From contig PRDV01000086.1 of assembly GCA_003174035.1 (NCBI GenBank), positions 1 to 11,202 of the forward strand: a stretch of 11,202 bases of DNA. Reading direction: 5' to 3'. Below, piece by piece: positions 5,886 through 11,202 of the stretch. The first letter of the stretch is position 1. Each line of letters opens with the position of its first letter. The notes beneath the pieces were generated by a model, which saw only the letters and a list, made by a program, of their open reading frames with translations, did not search any database and was not told where the DNA came from. The DNA is from Candidatus Babelota bacterium. GTDB taxonomy: Bacteria > Babelota > Babeliae > Babelales > Babelaceae. A program made the translations under genes and the position numbers.

Positions 5886-6164
5886 GATATTCACTTGAGA
5901 TGAACCGTCAGAAACGTTTTTAACGCTAGTTGGATCAGCGTCTGTGACAACTATCTGAGATGGTGTCAGGAAGTTCTTCGCAAGATAAGCCACTAGACCA
6001 CCTAAGGCAGCTAAGCTAATTGCCTTCCAATCTAAGACAAGGGTCTTTGCATCTATAGACTGGTAGATGATAGGGACTATTGGCGTTAAGACTGCCACTA
6101 GCATCCCTTTTAAAAAATCTCTAGCTCCTAGGTTGAATTTTTTTGATGTTACTACTGTGTTCAT
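5442..6164 (-). CDS. Holin-like membrane domain fused to a secreted protein
   Basis: This 240-aa protein looks like two proteins read as one. Residues 12-70 (ARDFLKGMLVAVLTP, DWKAISLAALGGLVAYLAKNFLT) resemble small holin-like proteins of Bacteroidota phages: two membrane helices at about 17-36 and 47-65. A polar linker (75-92) leads to Met94, which opens a typical signal peptide (MSKVIAIIMILSISVSASSQG). The rest, from about 113 to 240, is a polar, strand-rich region with GFLNNLIMIGPG and IISIGISLNN at the end, reminiscent of an outer-membrane beta-protein. The full frame is open without interruption. Five bases separate it from the peptidase start and seven from the 66-aa gene. The first part probably forms the lysis pore; the second part's role is unknown. 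Confidence 0.72.
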   Translation of the reverse strand: MNTVVTSKKFNLGARDFLKGMLVAVLTPIVPIIYQSIDAKTLVLDWKAISLAALGGLVAYLAKNFLTPSQIVVTDADPTSVKNVSDGSSQVNIMSKVIAIIMILSISVSASSQGFFKPLSKKPEYNNLKGAHVTSSDSTFFSVRPIANIAAMSLPAFQAMAGAGIGLQNITYNYNSQRYYCNYSINGIMFAGGNIAPATPTPTLTYALMIGFLNNLIMIGPGLNGGKIQGIISIGISLNN

Positions 6165-6170
6165 ATATTT

Positions 6171-6371
6171 TTATTTTTTTGGTGATTCATCTCCATTTTT
6201 TGTCAGTTGCTCTCTTTTTTTACCAATGTAATATACTACCACATAGCTCAAGATGTCTTTAAAAAGAGACTGTTGAGAAGGTTCTTTTCTAAGAATAACG
6301 ATACAAACAAATGAGCCAACCATGGCGATGTACATAGCTACGTCTTCAGTGTTAAAAAAGCTTTTTTTCAT
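6171..6371 (-). CDS. Small membrane protein, 66 aa
   Basis: The protein has a hydrophobic segment at about residues 11-28 (VAMYIAMVGSFVCIVIL), a polar stretch, then a second, shorter hydrophobic segment at 38-50 (KDILSYVVVYYIG). It ends in a Lys/Glu-rich tail (GKKREQLTKNGDESPKK). A two-helix protein with a positively charged C-terminus next to a holin-like gene and an endolysin fits a lysis accessory or holin/antiholin role, but no family is recognised. Its start overlaps the end of the 78-aa gene by 20 bases, in a region containing an A7 run and a T6 run. The internal Met at residue 13 is an alternative start that would remove the overlap. Confidence 0.65.
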   Translation of the reverse strand: MKKSFFNTEDVAMYIAMVGSFVCIVILRKEPSQQSLFKDILSYVVVYYIGKKREQLTKNGDESPKK

Positions 6372-6588
6372 GTTTATTAAATATGATTCCAGATGCTACT
6401 AATGATAAACCGATCAGGGTAAGAGCTATTGAAGAACCAAATGCCATCCCGATATCTTCTTCATCATACTTGTACCAACTTACGGTGTTAATAGCGTAAC
6501 CGAGCCACGCGCGACCACCTATCCCGACACAGATCGCGCCAGTGGTATCAATGATACCTATCAGGATAAGGTAAAAATTCTTGCTCAT
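6352..6588 (-). CDS. Small membrane protein, 78 aa
   Basis: Two membrane segments are clear: residues 5-24 (FYLILIGIIDTTGAICVGIG) and about 48-70 (the GMAFGSSIALTLIGLSLVASG region). An amphipathic loop with acidic residues (YKYDEEDIG) lies between them, and a basic end (HEKKLF) follows. No family is recognised. It starts two bases after the real end of the frameshifted methyltransferase and overlaps the following 66-aa membrane gene, which ties all three into one transcript. It may be part of the lysis cassette (holin, antiholin or pinholin-like), or a membrane protein acting on the host; the sequence does not decide. Confidence 0.68.
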   Translation of the reverse strand: MSKNFYLILIGIIDTTGAICVGIGGRAWLGYAINTVSWYKYDEEDIGMAFGSSIALTLIGLSLVASGIIFNKHEKKLF

Positions 6589-6590
6589 AG

Positions 6591-6791
6591 TTATTTAATT
6601 TTTGCTCTATCATTATTCATGAGCTGTTGATATATATTTACTTTTTCTTTTTTCTTTTTGATTCCATAGAATTGCAGGTCAGTTCCATTCTGAGTCAGAA
6701 AATATGTCTCAAATAAATGCGCTGGCATCACTTCAGCGAATTCGTATGTCGCAATGTTTTTATAATAATCATTTGTATAAGGCGAGACCTT
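6591..6791 (-). pseudogene. Out-of-frame C-terminal part of the methyltransferase
   Basis: Read in the -1 frame relative to the upstream methyltransferase, these bases encode KVSPYTNDYYKNIATYEF and continue through AEVMPAHLFETYFLTQNGTD to LQFYGIKKKKEK, ending at TAA (6593-6591). That is the canonical C-terminus of this methyltransferase group. The shift must lie between a stop in this frame at 6794-6792 and the conserved SPYTNDYY start near 6785, at a run of four T (A on the coding strand, 6790-6793). One extra A there would restore a protein of about 209 aa that ends two bases before the 78-aa gene. It may be a true mutation, a sequencing or assembly error in a homopolymer, or a programmed shift. 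Confidence 0.85.
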
Positions 6792-7219
6792 TTATCATGC
6801 GCGTGCGTGCCGTGCTCTTCACGCCCCGGCGCAGCGCATGTGATGATCATCAACCCGCCATGGTTCAAATTATTATACATCACAGAAATCGTTTGCTTCC
6901 AATGTCTGTCATGTTCTAAACATTCGGTCGAGATCATCACGTTAATAGGCTCGCCCCAGTCAGCGAACTTGAATTTTCCGTGAACATGCTCCTGAGCTAA
7001 TGCACGAGCTGTTGGAATAGTTTCATGAGCGGCTCCGATCAGGTCAACACCTTTGCCTTTGCCGAGATCAATGCCAAGATAAAAACAATCTCGAAAGAAC
7101 TGACGATTCGATCCATTGATATCAAGCGAGCCGACATCGATCACGCATTGATTTTTGAACAATGACGGAAAAAGTTTTCTTACTTTTTTGCAGAATCTTC
7201 TTTGCGCGACGTGAGACAT
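6728..7219 (-). CDS. Class I SAM methyltransferase, frame broken before its C-terminus
   Basis: This frame encodes the catalytic part of a Rossmann-fold methyltransferase. VIDVGSLDINGS (26-37) is motif I, YLGIDLGKGKGVD (47-59) contains the acidic residue after strand 2, VMISTECLEHDRHWKQT (94-110) is motif IV/post-strand 4, and LNHGGLMIITCAAPGREEHGT (118-138) is the strand-5 region. Relatives continue after EHGT with S-P-(Y/F)-T-N-D-Y-Y-(K/R)-N. Here the frame instead runs through about 20 unrelated residues (RSRLIQM...TNSLK) to a stop. The expected continuation is present in the -1 frame (see the 6591-6791 entry). The gene starts three bases after the beta-helix gene. The substrate is unknown; this group is common beside glycan genes. 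Confidence 0.8.
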   Translation of the reverse strand: MSHVAQRRFCKKVRKLFPSLFKNQCVIDVGSLDINGSNRQFFRDCFYLGIDLGKGKGVDLIGAAHETIPTARALAQEHVHGKFKFADWGEPINVMISTECLEHDRHWKQTISVMYNNLNHGGLMIITCAAPGREEHGTHAHDKRSRLIQMIIIKTLRHTNSLK

Positions 7220-7222
7220 AAG

Positions 7223-9262
7223 CTATCGTTTAAAAATTATACCGCCGATTGGTCCGTTCTTAATAAGCACAGCAGACCCAAACGCAGCGAGAGTTATAGA
7301 ACCGATAAATGAATTTCCTTTAAGGTCAAGCCATTTGTATCCTGAAAGCAGGACTGTTTTGCTTCCCGCTGTTGCATTGTAAACAAATTTAAAATCTGCA
7401 TTATTACTGACGAGCTTATGCGTTGAGTGTAAATCTTTGCTCAATGCAGTTTGCCAAGTATTGAAACTTCCTGCTACTCCATCTTTTCTGAAATCATTAG
7501 TCGTATCTGTCCCTCTCGCATAGTAGTTCGTATCTCTCACAGCGAAATGCCCTGTAGTGCTCGCAGAGGTTGAAACTTCAAATTCAGAATTCGTCCGTGA
7601 AGCAGTCACGTTGAATTTATAAGTGATATTCGCTATCGTTGCTGCATCATTAATATATCTATCTTGTGCGAAGCCATTATCCCAAAACGTGTTAGACTGT
7701 AAAGTATCTTCATGACAGTTATGACAATAAAAACCAGCATTCGAACAAAATGCCGCAGTATTATTTTGAATTGCTTTCACGTTATGCGCGCCATCATCTA
7801 AATAAATTCCATAGTTATCCGTTTGAATAGAAGTTCCCGGTGCTGAAGTAAGGCCATGAAAAACGATATTCTGATTGATTATCGTTCCTGTCATATCATT
7901 TGTCCCACAATAGATTCCTCCTGCATCATCTTTCACAAATCCGAATGTATCTACGAAATTCTGCTGCACAGTGTTATTTGTCCCATCCCAGTAAATAGGA
8001 ATATATCCGCAGTGTTTTAAAGTATTGTTTTCGATATCATTTGAACTTCTGCCTCTCGTTGCGACATATTGAATTTCTCCAGACCCTCCCATTCCTCTGA
8101 AACATCCAATAGAATCAAAGAAATTATTTGTTATAGTGTGCGCTGTAGATGAAAATGCTTGATAAAGTCCATTTGAATTTATACATCTGATCGTATCATT
8201 AGTAAAAGTCCATGTCGTAGATGAGCCTTGCGCGTTAGAACCATACATTCCAGCAAGAGACAGCTTACCATTTTTGAAAACGATATTCGTCGAACCACCA
8301 GAGTAAATATTGTAAGTATTCGCTCCTTGAACATCTATGCCATCAAATGTTATCCAGTTCTTAGAATTCAGATTAATTAAAGTGTCTATCGTCGATGATT
8401 GAACGGTGTGTCCTGTTGGGCCGCTCGGAAAGTACATCGTTAACACTTTCGTTGATGAATTATAAGCCCAATCACCTAAGACGTTACAAATTGCAGGAGA
8501 ATTCTGAACGAAGAATCCTTGACTGTTGACTGGTTGCTCAGTTGCACCTCCGGCTGGTGCAGTAAGCGCATTGTAATAAATAGCAGTCGATGTTTGACCC
8601 GTTATTGTTCCTCTCCAAAGAACCCAGTTGAAAGGACGCCAAACAACCTCAGGCGTACCTGTAAGAGAAGGGCAGTTAGTTAAAAGACTATCGTTATTTG
8701 TCGTCGTCGAAGTATTATTAATCGTGTCCTGATCACCGGCATTAGCATGTGCTGATGAATTGATATTAAAATATCTTCCGTTCTTTGGATAAGTACTCAC
8801 TGATTGATAAAATCCATCTAATGTTATCATAGGAATATTCGAATAAACAGTTGCACCTATCGCACCAACGGACACAGTATATAAATTACCTCCGATGCTT
8901 GCCCAGCTACCAGAAGAAATAGATGTGAATCCAGAGATGATCGGTTTGTTACCAGAGTTATAAGAATTTATCACGATTGCGTTGCCTGAGCTTCCAGATG
9001 AAGGAAGTTTTAATTGTTCATTCCATGTATCTCCGCATCGAAAAGAGATCGTGTCTCCTGCGACGAATGAAGAGCTATTAACTTTGCTTATATGTTGCCA
9101 AGGAGACCCTGTTGACGTTCCAGAATTTCCATCAGCGCCGGCGGCGCTCACATAATAGTGAGTAGAAAAGAAGATGCTGCCATAAGGATGCACATACATC
9201 GAGAACTTAGCGCTCGCGATCTGACATGCGCAGATGAACGATATTAATAAAATTCTTTTCAT
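7223..9262 (-). CDS. Secreted right-handed parallel beta-helix protein (pectate-lyase-like)
   Basis: The 679-aa protein begins with a clear signal peptide (MKRILLISFICACQIASA, residues 1-18). YYVSAAGADGNSGTS and GSPWQHISKVN (36-62) then form the N-terminal cap typical of DUF1565/pectate-lyase-superfamily beta-helix proteins, with GDTISFRCGDTW (69-80) as the first strand turns. From about 300 to 535 there are repeated coils with stacked Asn and Ile/Val (NWITFDGIDVQG, DIENNTLKHCG, TGTIINQNIVFHG, DTLQSNTFWDNG) and a DDAGGIYCG turn. Such folds bind or cut polysaccharides, but I cannot identify catalytic residues with confidence. The C-terminus (LIKNGPIGGIIFKR) has no recognised sorting signal. 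The start overlaps the spike gene's stop as ATGA. A Sec signal on a phage protein implies export from the infected cell. Confidence 0.8.
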   Translation of the reverse strand: MKRILLISFICACQIASAKFSMYVHPYGSIFFSTHYYVSAAGADGNSGTSTGSPWQHISKVNSSSFVAGDTISFRCGDTWNEQLKLPSSGSSGNAIVINSYNSGNKPIISGFTSISSGSWASIGGNLYTVSVGAIGATVYSNIPMITLDGFYQSVSTYPKNGRYFNINSSAHANAGDQDTINNTSTTTNNDSLLTNCPSLTGTPEVVWRPFNWVLWRGTITGQTSTAIYYNALTAPAGGATEQPVNSQGFFVQNSPAICNVLGDWAYNSSTKVLTMYFPSGPTGHTVQSSTIDTLINLNSKNWITFDGIDVQGANTYNIYSGGSTNIVFKNGKLSLAGMYGSNAQGSSTTWTFTNDTIRCINSNGLYQAFSSTAHTITNNFFDSIGCFRGMGGSGEIQYVATRGRSSNDIENNTLKHCGYIPIYWDGTNNTVQQNFVDTFGFVKDDAGGIYCGTNDMTGTIINQNIVFHGLTSAPGTSIQTDNYGIYLDDGAHNVKAIQNNTAAFCSNAGFYCHNCHEDTLQSNTFWDNGFAQDRYINDAATIANITYKFNVTASRTNSEFEVSTSASTTGHFAVRDTNYYARGTDTTNDFRKDGVAGSFNTWQTALSKDLHSTHKLVSNNADFKFVYNATAGSKTVLLSGYKWLDLKGNSFIGSITLAAFGSAVLIKNGPIGGIIFKR

Positions 9263-11202
9263 TTCAATTTGTATATTCTGATGATTCTAGATAATGCTCC
9301 AAGAGATATGCACATCAGGCATGAGATTATAAAATTCATGAACAATGAAAAATTTCCCATCGACCCAACGAAATCATATTTACTATCTGCTGCATTATAA
9401 AAGAATTGTAGGTACATAGTCTTACCTGCGACCGTGACTGTAGGAAGCGCGACATCACCTGCCCGCCATGCTGCATTCCATGTCAAGTTCTGAGGCGAAC
9501 CATTATCTTTTATACGCAGCACGATTGATTGCATATCGTTTGGAGTACCAGACGGAGCTGCGATCGTGGCGGCGACAGCGAGCGCGGTGATAGTATATCC
9601 ATCGCTTGCATCGCCTGTAGGAGTTATTGTTGCGCCTGACGCAACAGTATTTACGCGAGGCACGACTCTTTTAACTCTTATCGTCTGAGCAGTTGCAGAG
9701 TCTGTGATCGGGCTGTATGCGCCTGCATTATTAACTTTATAAGTTGCTGTGATATTATCGAACACTATTGTCGGAAGCGTCGTAGATGGTAGAGATGCTG
9801 TGGGATATTGAGGAACGAACCCTGACGTAAATACGGTGTCCCAAGTTCCTGTTGATGCGAAATCAGAGTTGCGCCAACCGAGATAATTTCTCTTTGCTTG
9901 ATAATTGCCGTTGAAGATAAAATCACCGTAAGATGTTGCAGAGCCTACTGCTGTGAGATCATTAGCAAGAGTGATGCGATTTGCATGACCAGCATTAGAT
10001 ACGTTTCTAATCGAAAATCCTTTTGGCGGAAACATCGTTAACTGATCTCCGATAGTTGCATTACGCCCCCAATCAGGAGTATATGAATCGCCCGTAACCA
10101 TGTGATCATACTTTGACTCAGAAGCAAAAGATGAATTACCAAATAAGAATCTATTGTTGACAGTATCTAATGCAGCAAACCCATAACCATATGTATCATT
10201 GAAATTTCCTTTAGTTACGAACCCTCCATTCGTTCTGTTGCTTTGTGTCGTGACATTACTATTTAAATTCTGTATCGTAAGCCCAGTCATCGCAACCTTG
10301 CCTTGATAAGAAGAACCAGTTCCCTGCACAGCTGTCGTGCTTGTAGGAGAGAAATCAGAATTTAACATATCATTTCCGCTTAGCAAACCACCAACAATGA
10401 ATGATGGAGGTATAATCAGCATTCCTGCTTGCCCGCCTTCCATATAACAGCCTATGTAGACATTTCTCGCGTTACCATTCACGCTCGCATAACCTCCTGA
10501 CGATTGATAATGCGTCGCATTGTTATAGTTACTATAACCATGATTTCCAGTGCCAGAATAAACTAATTGCCAATTATCTTGCCAATGAGATGTAACTTCA
10601 GGCTGCACTCCAACAGTATCACGCTTGCAAGCATAAACTTTATCAGAGCCGACGACATATGCCCAAGCAAGGAGATTAGACGCTCCGTTCGATTCAGTGT
10701 GACAACCCATATAAGTATTTCCGAGAAATGAATTATCATAGAACCCCCACTTGTAATTCAACCGAGATGAGACTTGATTAAATACGCCCGCGTTCGCATC
10801 AGAACCTAAAGCATACACTCCATTTCCGCGACAGTTTATAATCTCATCAGACTCCATATAAAATTGATTCGCGTTCGTTACGGGATTTCCTGATACCGAG
10901 CCGTTAATATATAACCCGTCTGCTGCAAAGCCGTCAATAGTAACTCGTGATATTCTCGTGCTGTTAGCGTTCATTGTGATTCCTTTTGCGGAATCGACAT
11001 AGGCGTTATTTGACGCTGAGATATAAAGATCATGCATGTACGTGCGATAAGAACCTTTATCTCCGCCGACAAGAGTGTTCGGATAATGTATTAAGAATCC
11101 GGGTTGGTTTAATCCGAACCTAATGACGGTTTCAGCACCAACGATTCCATAAATTTCAATTTCACGATCGATGATAATTTTTTGACCTACGAAGTAATAC
11201 AT
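9259..11202 (-). CDS. Tail-spike-like beta-helix protein, truncated at the window edge
   Basis: The open frame reaches the last base of the window. The ATG there is probably internal, because the residues after it (YYFVGQKIIIDREIEIYGIVGAE) match the second or third coil of pectate-lyase-type spikes, and the usual N-terminal D-G-x-x-D-D-(T)-x-A cap is missing. Beta-helix coils continue to about residue 350 (HDLYISASN, RISRVTIDGFAADGLYING, NVYIGCYMEGG). A small beta domain at about 555-612 (DMQSIVLRIKDNGSPQNLTW, then TVAGKTMYLQFFYNAADSKYDFVG) resembles the recurrent C-terminal domain of Bacteroidota phage tail proteins. It is followed by an unusual hydrophobic stretch at about 618-638 and a basic end (RIIRIYKLK). 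The likely role is host-surface glycan recognition or cleavage on the virion. Confidence 0.8.
   Translation of the reverse strand: MYYFVGQKIIIDREIEIYGIVGAETVIRFGLNQPGFLIHYPNTLVGGDKGSYRTYMHDLYISASNNAYVDSAKGITMNANSTRISRVTIDGFAADGLYINGSVSGNPVTNANQFYMESDEIINCRGNGVYALGSDANAGVFNQVSSRLNYKWGFYDNSFLGNTYMGCHTESNGASNLLAWAYVVGSDKVYACKRDTVGVQPEVTSHWQDNWQLVYSGTGNHGYSNYNNATHYQSSGGYASVNGNARNVYIGCYMEGGQAGMLIIPPSFIVGGLLSGNDMLNSDFSPTSTTAVQGTGSSYQGKVAMTGLTIQNLNSNVTTQSNRTNGGFVTKGNFNDTYGYGFAALDTVNNRFLFGNSSFASESKYDHMVTGDSYTPDWGRNATIGDQLTMFPPKGFSIRNVSNAGHANRITLANDLTAVGSATSYGDFIFNGNYQAKRNYLGWRNSDFASTGTWDTVFTSGFVPQYPTASLPSTTLPTIVFDNITATYKVNNAGAYSPITDSATAQTIRVKRVVPRVNTVASGATITPTGDASDGYTITALAVAATIAAPSGTPNDMQSIVLRIKDNGSPQNLTWNAAWRAGDVALPTVTVAGKTMYLQFFYNAADSKYDFVGSMGNFSLFMNFIISCLMCISLGALSRIIRIYKLK

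Noticed and set aside
6354..6367. Perfect palindrome AAAAAAGCTTTTTT that resembles a protein-binding site or terminator.
   Set aside because: It lies wholly within two overlapping coding frames and follows from Lys and Phe codons; a stem with no loop would not form a terminator.
6352..6371. In-frame A AAA AAG heptamer (the dnaX-type slippery sequence) at the end of the 78-aa membrane gene, inside its overlap with the 66-aa gene.
   Set aside because: A -1 shift there would reach a TAG after a few codons (ACA CTG AAG ACG TAG) and would not join the 66-aa frame, which lies in the +1 phase. No useful product results, so programmed -1 shifting is not supported.
6589..6727. Apparent intergenic region of about 140 bases that could hold a promoter for the lysis genes.
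   Set aside because: It reads as the C-terminal coding part of the methyltransferase in the -1 frame, so it needs no regulatory explanation. No clear promoter was seen in it.
6704..6983. Open frames on the plus strand opposite the methyltransferase (71 and 88 aa).
   Set aside because: They lie antisense to clear methyltransferase coding sequence, are Cys- and Arg-rich without motifs, and disagree with the transcription direction of the arm.
1..11202. CRISPR arrays, tRNA genes, insertion sequences or attachment sites.
   Set aside because: I saw no regularly spaced repeats, cloverleaf-like segments, transposase motifs or paired direct repeats at gene boundaries on either strand, by eye only.

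Overview
The window reads as part of a tailed double-stranded DNA phage or prophage genome. It is AT-rich and densely packed: small genes overlap or nearly touch, and there are no rRNA or tRNA genes. There are two phage-typical blocks, a spike/lysis block and a block of small accessory genes. Most starts have no strong Shine-Dalgarno sequence. That, together with the resemblance of the holin-like, spike, beta-helix and methyltransferase proteins to what I know from Bacteroidota phages, suggests a Bacteroidota host. The host is an inference.

Left arm, plus strand (1-4168): possibly the last codons of an upstream gene, then nine genes read rightwards. They are an unknown 117-aa protein, a GT9/heptosyltransferase-like glycosyltransferase, a class I SAM methyltransferase, a 2OG-Fe(II) dioxygenase-like protein, a 72-aa stand-alone LuxR-type HTH protein, two small unknown proteins, a Stealth/GT-A-like sugar transferase with an NDDH motif, and a small protein with a Gly/Ser-rich tail ending in GGGGASGSW. 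Several junctions are ATGA overlaps, so the arm is probably co-transcribed and partly translationally coupled. The two sugar transferases, methyltransferase and oxygenase look like a glycan-building and decorating cassette, acting either on the virion or on the host surface.

Convergence point (4169-4240): a strong hairpin terminator with a T run separates the two arms and probably serves both.

Right arm, minus strand (11202 down to 4241), in transcription order: a large beta-helix tail-spike-like protein cut by the window edge, with an unexpected C-terminal hydrophobic segment; a 679-aa beta-helix protein with a signal peptide; a second class I methyltransferase whose reading frame is broken near its C-terminus; two small membrane proteins of 78 and 66 aa; a 240-aa protein that looks like a holin joined to a separate secreted protein; a papain-like cysteine peptidase; and an M15 peptidase endolysin. 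This is a receptor-recognition module running into a lysis module.

The most useful observations are the methyltransferase frameshift, whose lost C-terminus can be read exactly in the -1 frame and fills what looks like an intergenic gap; the holin/secreted-protein fusion; the signal-peptide-bearing beta-helix protein; and the glycan-modification cassette. No gene-free stretch longer than about 75 bases remains once the frameshift is taken into account.
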